A stretch of 54,318 bases of DNA from Flavobacteriaceae bacterium (GCA_009926065.1 RFPP01000012.1:1-54318); one strand, 5' to 3'; positions 35,637 to 45,400 are shown, counted from the stretch's first letter. Program-made: numbers and translations. Notes: a model not told the origin generated them from the letters alone.

Positions 35637-35644
35637 TACTTTTG
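35637..35644 (+). promoter_or_regulatory. Promoter -7 element for topA
   Basis: TACTTTTG matches TAnnTTTG 20 bases before the topA ATG. No TTG at the expected -33 distance. Confidence 0.5.
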
Positions 35645-35664
35645 TCGCAGTTAAATACAATCCA

Positions 35665-38154
35665 ATGACAAAGAATTTAGTAATCGTAGAATCTCCTGCA
35701 AAAGCCAAAACTATCGAAAAATTCCTAGGAAGTGATTTCCAAGTAGAATCAAGTTATGGTCATATTGCCGATTTACCATCTAAAGAAATTGGGGTAGATG
35801 TTGCCAATGGGTTCAAACCAAAATACGAAGTTTCTGCCGATAAAAAAGCATTGGTTTCCAAACTAAAAACACTAGCTAAAAATGCCGATATGGTTTGGTT
35901 AGCAAGTGATGAGGACCGTGAAGGAGAAGCAATTTCTTGGCACCTAGCTGAAGAACTAAAATTAGATAAAAACAAAACTAAGAGAATTGTATTTCACGAA
36001 ATTACCAAAACAGCCATCTTAAAAGCAATCGATAATCCTCGCGAAATCGATTATAATTTGGTAAATGCACAACAAGCTCGAAGAGTTTTAGACCGATTAG
36101 TAGGTTACGAACTTTCACCAGTACTTTGGAGAAAAATTAAAGGCGGACTTTCAGCCGGTCGTGTTCAATCAGTTTCTGTTCGATTAATTGTAGAAAGAGA
36201 AAGAGAAATCCAAAATTTTAATGCTGTTGCGACTTTTTCTATCGTTGCCGAATTTACCAACGAAGCTGGAAAATCATTTAAGGCTAAATTGCCTAAAAAT
36301 TTCAATACTAAAAAAGAAGCCGAAGATTTCTTAAACAAAAATATAGGTTCTACTTATAAAGTAGCCGATTTAGAAACTAAGCCAACAAAAAAATCACCAA
36401 CCGGACCTTTTACTACTTCTACTTTACAACAAGAAGCGGCCAGAAAATTGTATTTCCCTGTTGGAGTTACCATGCAATTGGCACAACGTTTATACGAAGC
36501 GGGATTGATTACCTATATGAGAACAGACAGTGTAAATCTTTCTAAAGAAGCAATGGATGCTGCAAAGGCTGAAATAGTAAAGTCCTATGGTGCTGAATTT
36601 TCTCACCCAAGAAATTTTGTAAATAAAAGTAAAGGAGCGCAAGAAGCTCACGAGGCTATTCGACCTACTGATATGTCTCGCCACACAGTTAATATAGATA
36701 AAGATCAAGCGCGTTTATATGACCTAATTTGGAAAAGAACATTAGCTTCACAAATGAGTGACGCAAAATTAGAAAGAACCAACGTAAAAATTCAAGCTAA
36801 CAATCACAGTGAAGTTTTTACTGCTACAGGAGAAGTTTTACTATTTGAAGGATTCTTAAAAGTGTATCTCGAAGGAAATGATGACGATGATGAAGAACAA
36901 GAAGGTATGTTGCCTTTAATGAAAGTTAATGAAAAATTAGAATGCAATTATATTACTGCTACCGAAAGATTTTCAAGAGCAGCAGCCAGATATACCGAGG
37001 CTTCATTGGTAAAAAAATTAGAAGAATTAGGAATTGGTAGACCATCTACTTATGCACCTACAATTTCAACTATTATCAATAGAAAGTACGTTGAAAAAGG
37101 AAATCTAGAAGGTCAAGAACGTAAATATGCACAATTAGTTTTGCAATCAGGCAAACTGACAGAGAAAATTCTAAAAGAAAATACAGGTTCTGACAAAGGA
37201 AAATTGGTTCCAACGGACATTGGAACAATTGTAACAGATTTCTTAGTAAAAAATTTCGAGTCCATATTAGATTATAATTTCACTGCAAAAGTGGAACAAG
37301 ATTTTGATGAAATTGCAGAAGGAAATGTAAATTGGACTAAAATGATGCAAGAATTTTATGATAAATTCCATCCTTCGGTAAAGCAAGTAGAAGAATATGC
37401 AGAAAGAGAAAGTGGGGAACGTATTTTGGGGGTTCATCCTGAAAGTGGTAAGCCAATATCAGTTCGTTTAGGCAAATTTGGACCAATGGCTCAAATTGGA
37501 TCATCAGATGACGAAGATAAGAAGTTTGCAAGCCTAATGGCCGATCAAAATATTGGAAATATAACACTTGAAGAAGCTTTAAATTTATTTTTATTACCCA
37601 AAAAATTAGGCAATTATAAGGCGGAAGAAATAGAGATTAATAATGGTCGTTTTGGACCTTATATTAAATTCGGATCTGCATTTATATCTTTGCCCAAAGG
37701 AGAAAATCCTACCGATGTAACTCTTGAAAGAGCGAAAGAACTAATAGATGAAAAAACACTTGCCGATGCTCCAATAGCAGTCTATAAAGGAGAAGGCGTT
37801 CAAAAAGGTGTTGGGCGTTTCGGACCATTTATTAAATGGAACGGAGTCTTTATTAATGTGAGTAGAAAATATAATTTTGATAATTTATCTCAAACGGATA
37901 TAGAAGAATTAATTGAAGATAAATTACAAAAAAACATTGATAAAGTCATTCATGATTGGAAAGAACAAGGAATTATTGTTGAAAAAGCTCGTTGGGGAAG
38001 ATCAGTTATTATACAGGGAAAATTAAAAATCGAAATAGGAAAAGAAATTAATGCTGAAACTTTAACTTTAGCTCAAGTAGAGGAAATTATAGCTAAAAAT
38101 AAAACTATAAAGAAAACCACCACCAAAAAAAATACAACAAAAAAACCTAAATAA
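35665..38154 (+). CDS. topA: DNA topoisomerase I
   Basis: Type IA topoisomerase of 829 residues that relaxes negative supercoils. The N-terminal Toprim domain has VIVESPAKAKTIEKFLG and the acidic motif SDEDREGEA (81-89). The catalytic tyrosine is Tyr284 in GLITYMRTDS. The C-terminus has no four-cysteine zinc fingers; instead it has repeats with RFGP cores (RFGPYIKFGS, RFGPFIKWNG), then a lysine/threonine tail. The ATG at 35665 was chosen because the Toprim domain starts right there and the promoter element lies before it; an in-frame start at 35515 would add 50 atypical residues from within the repeat gap. Confidence 0.96.
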   Translation: MTKNLVIVESPAKAKTIEKFLGSDFQVESSYGHIADLPSKEIGVDVANGFKPKYEVSADKKALVSKLKTLAKNADMVWLASDEDREGEAISWHLAEELKLDKNKTKRIVFHEITKTAILKAIDNPREIDYNLVNAQQARRVLDRLVGYELSPVLWRKIKGGLSAGRVQSVSVRLIVEREREIQNFNAVATFSIVAEFTNEAGKSFKAKLPKNFNTKKEAEDFLNKNIGSTYKVADLETKPTKKSPTGPFTTSTLQQEAARKLYFPVGVTMQLAQRLYEAGLITYMRTDSVNLSKEAMDAAKAEIVKSYGAEFSHPRNFVNKSKGAQEAHEAIRPTDMSRHTVNIDKDQARLYDLIWKRTLASQMSDAKLERTNVKIQANNHSEVFTATGEVLLFEGFLKVYLEGNDDDDEEQEGMLPLMKVNEKLECNYITATERFSRAAARYTEASLVKKLEELGIGRPSTYAPTISTIINRKYVEKGNLEGQERKYAQLVLQSGKLTEKILKENTGSDKGKLVPTDIGTIVTDFLVKNFESILDYNFTAKVEQDFDEIAEGNVNWTKMMQEFYDKFHPSVKQVEEYAERESGERILGVHPESGKPISVRLGKFGPMAQIGSSDDEDKKFASLMADQNIGNITLEEALNLFLLPKKLGNYKAEEIEINNGRFGPYIKFGSAFISLPKGENPTDVTLERAKELIDEKTLADAPIAVYKGEGVQKGVGRFGPFIKWNGVFINVSRKYNFDNLSQTDIEELIEDKLQKNIDKVIHDWKEQGIIVEKARWGRSVIIQGKLKIEIGKEINAETLTLAQVEEIIAKNKTIKKTTTKKNTTKKPK

Positions 38155-38166
38155 TTAATAGTACAA

Positions 38167-39318
38167 ATGGAATTTGATTTTTTAAAACCAATTAGTGAAG
38201 AAGTTTTAGAACTTATTAGCGGATTAAATTCCCAACATTTGGGCGGTAAAATCGTATTTCATTCTAAAGAACAATTTCCAAATCTTAGTAAAATTAATAT
38301 TGCCTTATTTGGTGTTTTAGATAATAGAGGCGACGCAAAATCAATTTCAGACGTTGATTTAACTTCAATTAGAAAAGAATTATATTCACTATATCCCGGA
38401 AATTGGGAGGCTTCTATTGCGGATTTAGGAGACATTGAGGCCGGAAATTCTATTGAAGACACCTATTTTGCGCTTAAAATTCTTGTATCAAGTTTGATAA
38501 AAAATAAGATTATACCTATTGTAATTGGTGGAACGCAAGATTTAACTTATTCGATGTATCGTGCTTATGATGAGTTGGAACAAATGGTTAATTTGGTTTC
38601 CATAGACAATAAATTTGACCTAGGAAAAGAAAGCGATTCAATATCTTCCAATTCCTACTTAAGTAAAATAATATTGGACGAACCAAACAATCTTTTTAAT
38701 TATTGTAATATTGGTTATCAAACTTTCTATAATTCCCAAGAAGAAATTGATTTAATTGAAAAGTTATTTTTTGATGCATATCGATTAGGAGATGTTTGCA
38801 ATAATATTGAAATCGCAGAACCAGTATTTAGAGATGCTGATTTAGTAAGTTTGGATTTGGGTTCAATAAAATCTTCAGATTCAGGAAATTTTATTAAATT
38901 TGCTCCAAATGGTTTTGATGGAAAAGAAATTTGTACGTTAGCTCGTTATGCAGGAATTAGTGATAAAGTGACTTCATTTGGCATTTTTAATCATAATAAT
39001 TCTGAAAAAGAATCAATTTTAATCTCTCAAATAATTTGGTATTTTATTGAAGGGTTTCATTATAGAACTAACGAATACCCGTTTGGAAGTAGAGATAATT
39101 ATTTAAAATATATCGTTCCTTTAGAAGATGAACAATTAATTTTTTATAAGAGTGATAAAACAGATAGATGGTGGATAGAAATTCCTTTTATTTCTGATAT
39201 AAATAATAAATTAAAAAGAAATACGTTATTACCATGTTCTCATGAAGAATATATTTTGGCGTGTAATAATGAAATGCCTGAAAGGTGGTGGAAAGCACAA
39301 AGAAAAAATGTTGTATAA
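38167..39318 (+). CDS. Arginase-fold (formimidoylglutamase-like) protein with degenerate metal site
   Basis: A 383-residue protein with the arginase/ureohydrolase fold pattern. In active members two Mn ions are held by GGxHx, DAHxD and SxDxDxxDP. Here the matching segments read GGTQD (121-125), SIDNKFD (145-151) and SLDLGSIKSSDSG (228-240). Both metal-binding histidines and one aspartate are therefore replaced, which predicts no arginase or formiminoglutamase activity. The C-terminal 100 residues, including ERWWKAQRKNVV, are extra. It starts 12 bases after topA and precedes gldK. It may be a structural or regulatory pseudoenzyme; automated labels such as formimidoylglutamase would be misleading. 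Confidence 0.75.
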   Translation: MEFDFLKPISEEVLELISGLNSQHLGGKIVFHSKEQFPNLSKINIALFGVLDNRGDAKSISDVDLTSIRKELYSLYPGNWEASIADLGDIEAGNSIEDTYFALKILVSSLIKNKIIPIVIGGTQDLTYSMYRAYDELEQMVNLVSIDNKFDLGKESDSISSNSYLSKIILDEPNNLFNYCNIGYQTFYNSQEEIDLIEKLFFDAYRLGDVCNNIEIAEPVFRDADLVSLDLGSIKSSDSGNFIKFAPNGFDGKEICTLARYAGISDKVTSFGIFNHNNSEKESILISQIIWYFIEGFHYRTNEYPFGSRDNYLKYIVPLEDEQLIFYKSDKTDRWWIEIPFISDINNKLKRNTLLPCSHEEYILACNNEMPERWWKAQRKNVV

Positions 39319-39382
39319 CAAATAGTTATAAATTAAATTAATTAAAAATTAGCAAATTTTAGCGATTTTTAATCAAAAATAA

Positions 39383-39413
39383 TTGGTTTTTATGAAAATA
39401 TTAAATAGGTTTA
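39383..39413 (+). promoter_or_regulatory. Near-consensus promoter of gldKLMN
   Basis: TTG (39383-39385), 20-nt gap, TAGGTTTA (39406-39413), one mismatch to TAnnTTTG. The predicted leader to gldK is about 35 nt. Confidence 0.45.
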
Positions 39414-39451
39414 CGCCCTCAAATACAAAAACACACATAATACAAACGCAT

Positions 39452-40858
39452 ATGAAGAAGATTATTGCATTTACCGCAATTTTATCCTTTTTAGTTAGCT
39501 GTGGCGGTTCAAGCGACAAGGGAGAACTAGTTGGGGTTAAAGGAAAAAAATGGCATCCAGAGAAACCTTTTGGTATGGCTTTAATTCCTGGCGGTGCATT
39601 TATTATGGGTAGATCAAGTGATGATCCTGCAAATGCTCAAGATGCTAACACTAAAACAGTAACTGTTCGTTCTTTTTACATGGACGAAACTGAAATTAGT
39701 AATAGTGAATATCGTCAATTTGTAGAATGGGTAAAAGATTCAACAATTAGAGTAAATTTAGCTGAAATGGCAAGTGGTAGTGCAACTGGTAGTGCAACTG
39801 GAGGAGCAACTTCTGGAAATTCTAAAGGAACTATTAATGACTACGCTTATTTAAACGGAGACCCAACAAATAATCCTAAAGCTACTGCCTACGATAAATA
39901 TATGTTTTCTAAAACTGGCGGAATCAACAAATTAAATCATAAACCAAAATTAATTAAAGCAACAAATAAATACCCAGATGAAGCCTATGCTCAAGTGATG
40001 GATGAAATGTACTTAGCTCCAGAAGAGTCATATAATGGTTTAAAAACTATGGATGCTTCCAAATTAATTTTTAAATACACCTGGATGGATATTCGGGCAG
40101 CTGCAAAAGCAAAAAAGGGAACGCCAAGATCTAAATTTATTAAAGATACTTCTCATGGAATATATCCTGATACAACAGCTTGGGTTAGAGATTTTAATTA
40201 CTCGTACAATGAACCAATGCATAACGATTATTTTTGGCACCAAGCTTATGCTAAATATCCCGTAGTTGGGGTTGATTGGTATCAAGCTAGAGCATTTTGT
40301 GCATGGAGAACAATGTATAAAAATGCATACATAAAAAAGAAAAAAGGTAGAGATCAAGTGAATTCATTTAGATTACCATCTGAAGCAGAATGGGAATATG
40401 CTGCAAGAGGTAGTTTAGAATCTGGAATGTATCCTTGGGGTGGCCCTTACACTAAAAATGATAAAGGATGTTTCCTAGCAAATTTTAAACCAAATAGAGG
40501 AGACTATGCCGCTGATAATGCTTTGTACACTGTTGAAGTGAAATCTTACGATCCTAATGGATATGGTTTGTATAATATGGCTGGAAACGTTGCCGAATGG
40601 ACTGCAGATTCTTATGAAAGTGCATCTTATGAATTTACATCAACTATGAATCCATCCGTACAAGATGTAAACAACAAAAGAAAAGTTGTTAGAGGAGGTT
40701 CTTGGAAAGACGTTGCTTATTACATACAGGTAAGTGCTAGAGATTTTGAATATGCCGATTCTGCTAGAAGTTATATAGGTTTTAGAACAATTCAAGATTA
40801 CATGGGAACTCAAGTTACAGGAAAATTAACCAAAAAAGTAAAACAAGTAAAACAATAA
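39452..40858 (+). CDS. gldK: Gliding motility/T9SS lipoprotein GldK
   Basis: Outer-membrane lipoprotein of 468 residues that forms the type IX secretion ring with GldN. The lipoprotein signal ends at Cys17 (LSFLVSC). The mature part has the formylglycine-generating-enzyme-like fold: FGMALIPGGAFIMGRS (about 41-56), DETEISNSEYRQFVEW, PVVGVDWYQARAFCAWR, FRLPSEAEWEYAARG, GNVAEWTADS and VVRGGSWKD. A low-complexity insert, GSATGSATGGATSG, lies at about 109-122 and is encoded by a 12-bp tandem repeat. The ATG at 39452 gives the lipoprotein signal; the in-frame start at 39383 is part of the promoter. Confidence 0.95.
   Translation: MKKIIAFTAILSFLVSCGGSSDKGELVGVKGKKWHPEKPFGMALIPGGAFIMGRSSDDPANAQDANTKTVTVRSFYMDETEISNSEYRQFVEWVKDSTIRVNLAEMASGSATGSATGGATSGNSKGTINDYAYLNGDPTNNPKATAYDKYMFSKTGGINKLNHKPKLIKATNKYPDEAYAQVMDEMYLAPEESYNGLKTMDASKLIFKYTWMDIRAAAKAKKGTPRSKFIKDTSHGIYPDTTAWVRDFNYSYNEPMHNDYFWHQAYAKYPVVGVDWYQARAFCAWRTMYKNAYIKKKKGRDQVNSFRLPSEAEWEYAARGSLESGMYPWGGPYTKNDKGCFLANFKPNRGDYAADNALYTVEVKSYDPNGYGLYNMAGNVAEWTADSYESASYEFTSTMNPSVQDVNNKRKVVRGGSWKDVAYYIQVSARDFEYADSARSYIGFRTIQDYMGTQVTGKLTKKVKQVKQ
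39776..39811 (+). repeat. 12-bp tandem repeat inside gldK
   Basis: GGTAGTGCAACT occurs twice in a row, and a third unit differs (GGAGGAGCAACT). The repeat keeps the reading frame and encodes GSAT-GSAT-GGAT. Such a tract can gain or lose units by slippage without a frameshift. Confidence 0.85.
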
Positions 40859-40902
40859 ACTATTAATAAATCAAACATTAACTAAACTAAATTATTTTTA
40901 TT

Positions 40903-41541
40903 ATGGCATTAATACCAAAAAAAACAATGAACTTTGCTTACGGAATGGGAGCAGCAGTAGTAATCGTAGGAGCATTATTTAAAATTCAACACTGGACAGG
41001 TGCAAGTGAATTACTTGTTATTGGATTATTAACTGAAGCTTTTATTTTTGGATTATCTGCTTTTGATCCTTTAGATACTGAATATAAATGGGAAAATGTA
41101 TATCCTCAATTGGTTGATGAATCTGCAAGCCCAGTTAAAGGTAGTTCAAAAGCTGGTTCTAGTGAGGACGTGGAAGGTATGTTGTCTAAAAAATTAGATG
41201 CAATATTAAAAGAAGCTAAAATTGATAGTCAATTAATGGAAAGTTTAGGAAACAGTATTAAGAACTTTGAAGCTGCTTCAAAAACTATTGCTCCTACTGC
41301 TGAGTCGTTAGCATCTACTAAAAAATACAGTGATGAATTAAATTTAGCGGCTACTCAAATGGAATCAATCAACGCTTTATATAAAATTCAGTTGGATAGT
41401 GCCTCAAAAACTGCTCAATTAAATGAGGAAGTTGCTGAAAACAGCGTTAAATTAAACCAACAAATGCAATCATTAACTTCAAACTTGTCTTCATTGAACA
41501 ATGTATATGGAGGAATGCTTTCTGCAATGAGTAACAAATAA
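40903..41541 (+). CDS. gldL: Gliding motility/T9SS motor protein GldL
   Basis: Inner-membrane protein of 212 residues forming the proton-driven T9SS motor with GldM. Two membrane helices lie close to the N-terminus (about 10-28 and 35-55: MNFAYGMGAAVVIVGALFK and SELLVIGLLTEAFIFGLSAF). The glutamate in the second helix (LLTEAFIF) matches the residue thought to carry protons. A long helical cytoplasmic tail follows. It lies 44 bases after gldK and 49 before gldM. Confidence 0.95.
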   Translation: MALIPKKTMNFAYGMGAAVVIVGALFKIQHWTGASELLVIGLLTEAFIFGLSAFDPLDTEYKWENVYPQLVDESASPVKGSSKAGSSEDVEGMLSKKLDAILKEAKIDSQLMESLGNSIKNFEAASKTIAPTAESLASTKKYSDELNLAATQMESINALYKIQLDSASKTAQLNEEVAENSVKLNQQMQSLTSNLSSLNNVYGGMLSAMSNK

Positions 41542-41590
41542 TAATTAGTTTTTTAACTATATTAATTAACAATAAAACTAATTAGAAAAA

Positions 41591-43144
41591 ATGGCAGGAG
41601 GAAAATTAAGCCCTAGACAGAAGATGATTAACCTGATGTATCTGGTTTTCATTGCTATGTTAGCATTAAATATGTCCAAAGAAGTGCTTTCAGCTTTTGG
41701 ATTAATGAATGAAAAATTTGAAGTAGTGAATAAGTTCTCTGAAGACTATAATAATAGTTTATTTTCTTCATTAGAAACAAAAGCCTCAGATAATCCTTCA
41801 CAGTTTGGATTACCATTCAATAAAGCACAAAAAGTACAACAGATTTCAAAAGAATTATACACCTACCTTGGAGCATTAAAAAATGATGTTACTAAGGAGT
41901 TTGAAAAAGAAAAGGATGGAAAACTACCATATGAACAAATGGATAAAGGTGGTTATATTGATGAAAACTGGTTTGAAGGTGATGGATATTCCCCTAAGGG
42001 AAAAGAAATTATGAGTAAACTTGAAAAATACAAAAAAGATATTACTGCCGTTTTTGGTATCGATGTTAAATACAAAATTATTATTGAAAATTTAAACAAA
42101 AAATTCAATTTTGATAATGTTATCGATAGAGAAAAAACTTCTGTTAAATATTTAAAATATCATTTTGAAGGTTTTCCAGCAATTGCCTCAATCGCTAAAT
42201 TAACAAGTATTCAAAATGATGTAAAGTCTATTGAACAGGATATTTATAATGCGTTAATTGGAAATACTACAGCTCAAACTGCTTCTATGAAAAACTATAA
42301 AGCGATAGTAATCATGGATAAATCTTTATTTTTTCAGGGTGAAACAGTAACTGGTAGAGTAGTTTTAGGTAGATATGATGAAACTACAGTTCCAACTTCT
42401 GTAAGTGTTGGAGGTGCAAGTGTTTCTATGGAAAACGGACAAGCTATTTTCAAAATGAGTGCAGGTGCAGTTGGAGATCATGACATTAAAGGTAAATTCA
42501 CCTTTAAAGAAGATGAACAACTGATTCCTATTGATATTGAAGGTAAATATGCAGTTGTTCCTAAACCTAACACAGCATCTATTTCTTCCGATAACATGAA
42601 AGTGATTTATAAGGGGGTAAATAACCCAATGACTATTTCATTTCCTGGAATTACTGATAAGGATGTAACCGTTAGCGCACCGGGTATCAAAAAATCTGGA
42701 AATAGCCAATACATTTGGAATATTGGAGACTTTCCAGGAAAAGAAGTTTTTGTAACGGTAAACGCTAAACTTCCTGATGGAAAAATGGTTACTGACAAAC
42801 AAAAATTCAGAGTTAAAGACATACCACCCGCAACAGCATTACTTAATGGAAAAGCAGGAACTACGATTGGTTCAAAAGGAGAAATTTCTTCTGCAATAAT
42901 TACTGCTGATTTTGGAGATTTTGGAAAAGATTATAAAGTAACAGCGACAGTAAAATCATTTAATGCAGTAATTAATAAAGTAAGTTACCCATGTCCTGGA
43001 GGTTCTTTAAGTTCCTCTGCTGCAAATGCTATTAAGAATTTAGGAAAAAATGACGTTATATTAATTGATCAAATCCAAGTGGTAACTAACACAGGTATTA
43101 AACCTAAAACTGTTTTTTCTTGTTCTTTTAGAATTAACAACTAA
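41591..43144 (+). CDS. gldM: Gliding motility/T9SS motor protein GldM
   Basis: The rotor-like partner of GldL, 517 residues, full length. The start MAGGKLSPRQKMINLMYLVF leads into one membrane helix (about 14-30). A large periplasmic part made of a helical bundle (about 40-220) and beta domains (about 225-515) reaches towards the GldK/GldN ring. GldM couples proton flow to secretion and gliding. It lies 11 bases before gldN. No abnormal features seen. Confidence 0.95.
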   Translation: MAGGKLSPRQKMINLMYLVFIAMLALNMSKEVLSAFGLMNEKFEVVNKFSEDYNNSLFSSLETKASDNPSQFGLPFNKAQKVQQISKELYTYLGALKNDVTKEFEKEKDGKLPYEQMDKGGYIDENWFEGDGYSPKGKEIMSKLEKYKKDITAVFGIDVKYKIIIENLNKKFNFDNVIDREKTSVKYLKYHFEGFPAIASIAKLTSIQNDVKSIEQDIYNALIGNTTAQTASMKNYKAIVIMDKSLFFQGETVTGRVVLGRYDETTVPTSVSVGGASVSMENGQAIFKMSAGAVGDHDIKGKFTFKEDEQLIPIDIEGKYAVVPKPNTASISSDNMKVIYKGVNNPMTISFPGITDKDVTVSAPGIKKSGNSQYIWNIGDFPGKEVFVTVNAKLPDGKMVTDKQKFRVKDIPPATALLNGKAGTTIGSKGEISSAIITADFGDFGKDYKVTATVKSFNAVINKVSYPCPGGSLSSSAANAIKNLGKNDVILIDQIQVVTNTGIKPKTVFSCSFRINN

Positions 43145-43155
43145 AAATTATTATT

Positions 43156-44241
43156 ATGTTAAGATATTCTCTAATTCTAGTTTTATTGACTTCACTAAAA
43201 TGTATTGGTCAGCCTAATTTGTTAAATGCAAAAAAACCAATTGAAATTGGTATAAAAACTATTAATCAAATAAAGTATGACAATACTAAGCCTTTGGATT
43301 ATGGTTACATTGATGACCGTGATGTGATGTTTGGTAAAAGAATATGGGAGTTTATAGACATTGACCAAAGAATTAATTTTCCTTTGTATTACCCAACTAA
43401 ACCTTTAATGGATAGAAAACCTCTGTTTGACGTTTTAAGAGAATACGTTCAATCAGGAGATAAAAATAAAATTAACATTAAAGATTTCTGTTTTCAGGAT
43501 GATTATTTTAGTATTCCATTAGATGTTGCTGAAGCGGAAAGTAAATTTAATGACTTTAGATTGACAAAACAAGGTGACGAAAACGTTACAAAAAACTTTA
43601 ATCCTACAAAAATTGACCCTGCTGTTGATCCAGTTGGCTACAGACAATTATGTTTGAAATTAATTAAAGATAAAAATCTGAAAGAGGGTCCAGATTATAA
43701 AACAGCTGAATTAAATGCAGTTGACGTTAAAGGATATAAAATTCAAGGATATTGGTACTTTGATAAAAGATTAGCGGAATTAAAATACCGTTTAATTGCA
43801 ATAGCTCCAGTAGCTTCATCTGCAAAAAGCATTGTTGACGCAACTATGGGTCAACAAGAAATAGAAGATGAATATTCTGAAATTATTGCAAATCAGGGTT
43901 CTTTGCTTACTCCTCAACAAGAAGAAGATAAGAAGGCAAAACTTAAAATTTATGAAGAAATGAGTGCTCCAGACGTTTTGTTTTGGGTTTATTATCCAGC
44001 AATTCGAAATATTCTGAAGCTTCATCCAACTTTCAATGATAGAAATAGTTCTAAACCTATCAATTTTGATGATTTATTAATTTCAAGACATTTTAATGCT
44101 GTTGTTTATAAAGAAGAAAATGTACTAGGAGATAGAATGATAGAAAATTATAAACCTAACAATGCAATGGATCAATTATTAGAAGCTGAAAGGGTTAAAG
44201 ACAAAATTCGTGATTTCGAACACGATTTATGGAATTACTAA
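43156..44241 (+). CDS. gldN: Gliding motility/T9SS protein GldN
   Basis: Periplasmic ring partner of GldK, 361 residues, with a signal peptide (MLRYSLILVLLTSLKCIGQ). Typical segments are DYGYIDDRDVMFGKRIWEFI (about 48-67), REYVQSG and KGYKIQGYWYFDKRLAELKY. The cysteine in the signal (Cys16) could suggest a lipobox, but LTSLKC is a poor match and GldN is normally not lipidated. No second copy (gldO, known from F. johnsoniae) follows. A strong terminator closes the operon. Confidence 0.94.
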   Translation: MLRYSLILVLLTSLKCIGQPNLLNAKKPIEIGIKTINQIKYDNTKPLDYGYIDDRDVMFGKRIWEFIDIDQRINFPLYYPTKPLMDRKPLFDVLREYVQSGDKNKINIKDFCFQDDYFSIPLDVAEAESKFNDFRLTKQGDENVTKNFNPTKIDPAVDPVGYRQLCLKLIKDKNLKEGPDYKTAELNAVDVKGYKIQGYWYFDKRLAELKYRLIAIAPVASSAKSIVDATMGQQEIEDEYSEIIANQGSLLTPQQEEDKKAKLKIYEEMSAPDVLFWVYYPAIRNILKLHPTFNDRNSSKPINFDDLLISRHFNAVVYKEENVLGDRMIENYKPNNAMDQLLEAERVKDKIRDFEHDLWNY

Positions 44242-44261
44242 TAATCTAAAATACAAATAAT

Positions 44262-44293
44262 AAACTCTTATCTACTTGATAAGAGTTTTTTTT
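44262..44293 (+). terminator. Terminator after gldN
   Basis: AAACTCTTATC (44262-44272) pairs with GATAAGAGTTT (44278-44288), loop 5 nt, followed by a run of T. Perfect 11-bp stem. Confidence 0.88.
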
Positions 44294-44353
44294 ATTTTAT
44301 TACTTCCATTCATTATTTTTTTTCATATTTTTCACCCCAAATTACCCCTATAA

Positions 44354-45400
44354 ATGATAGATTATCTTATTGTTGGTTCAGGTTTAGCAGGCATTTCATT
44401 TGCTGAAACTGCGATGAAGCACCATAAATCGATTCTAATAATTGACAACCAATCTCAAAGCTCGTCTTTAATAGCAGGGGGTTTATACAATCCTGTTATT
44501 TTAAAACGATTTAGTGAGGTTTGGCAAGCTGAACAACAATTTGAAATCCTTAATCAGTTTTATCCTAGATTAGAATCTAAACTTAATATTAAAGTAGATT
44601 TTAAAATTCCAATTCTACGTAAATTCTTTTCCATTGAAGAACAAAACAACTGGTTTGCCGCCTCTGATAATAAAAAGCTGGCTCCTTTTTTATCATTAGA
44701 ATTAGTGAAAACAAAATACGTGGGAATAAATTCGCCTTTTGATTATGGTGAAGTACTACAAAGCGGTTATGTCGATACCAAATTGTTAATGGATGCCTAC
44801 AAAAAGTATTTATTAGAAAATAAGCTTTTACTTCAAGAAACTTTCGATTATCAATCCATTCAATTTAATGATGATTGTATCGAGTACAAACAAATAAAAG
44901 CAAAACAAATCATCTTTGCTGAAGGTTTTGGATTACACGCCAATCCCTATTTCAATTATCTCCCTTTAGATGGTACTAAAGGGGAGTTGTTTATAATTAA
45001 AGCTCCCAAACTTAATTTAGATGTAATTGTTAATACAAGCGTCTTTATTTTACCTTTAGGGAATGATTTATTCAAAGTGGGAGCAACGTATAATTGGCAA
45101 GATAAAACTAATATCCCCACAGAAAATGGAAAAAAAGAACTCCTAGATAGAATTCATGAAATTTTAGATTGCGAGTTTGAGATAATAGATCATTTTGCAG
45201 GTGTTAGACCAACTGTGAGAGACAGAAAACCTCTTATAGGAACTCATCCTAAATACCCTCACTTACATATTCTAAACGGGCTTGGAACTCGTGGCGTCAT
45301 GTTAGGGCCATACATGGCAATCGCATTGTATGATTATATCGAATGTCAAAAACCCCTGGACAAGGCAATTGATATTAAAAGATACGAAAAGAAAATCTAG
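44354..45400 (+). CDS. FAD-dependent oxidoreductase of the D-amino-acid oxidase (DAO) family
   Basis: A 348-residue flavoprotein. The FAD-binding Rossmann motif is at the very start (DYLIVGSGLAGISFAETAMK, 3-22). The second part has GVRPTVRDRKPLIGTHPKYP and the C-terminal NGLGTRGVMLGPYMA, both typical of DAO-type oxidases such as glycine or sarcosine oxidases. The substrate cannot be told. The sequence SSLIAGGLYNPVILKRF resembles the MnmC oxidase-like subgroup, so a role in tRNA modification is possible but unproven. Its stop codon touches the stop of the convergent DUF983 gene. Confidence 0.82.
   Translation: MIDYLIVGSGLAGISFAETAMKHHKSILIIDNQSQSSSLIAGGLYNPVILKRFSEVWQAEQQFEILNQFYPRLESKLNIKVDFKIPILRKFFSIEEQNNWFAASDNKKLAPFLSLELVKTKYVGINSPFDYGEVLQSGYVDTKLLMDAYKKYLLENKLLLQETFDYQSIQFNDDCIEYKQIKAKQIIFAEGFGLHANPYFNYLPLDGTKGELFIIKAPKLNLDVIVNTSVFILPLGNDLFKVGATYNWQDKTNIPTENGKKELLDRIHEILDCEFEIIDHFAGVRPTVRDRKPLIGTHPKYPHLHILNGLGTRGVMLGPYMAIALYDYIECQKPLDKAIDIKRYEKKI

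Noticed and set aside
35515..35664. N-terminal extension of topA
   Set aside because: The 50 extra residues are aromatic-rich, unlike topoisomerases, and would be encoded over the promoter element at 35637-35644.
39383..39451. N-terminal extension of gldK
   Set aside because: It would bury the lipoprotein signal peptide, which begins at the ATG at 39452. The region is better explained as promoter and leader.
43156..43215. GldN as a lipoprotein (Cys16 in the signal)
   Set aside because: The residues before the cysteine (LTSLK) do not fit a lipobox, and a conventional cut after IGQ is more likely.
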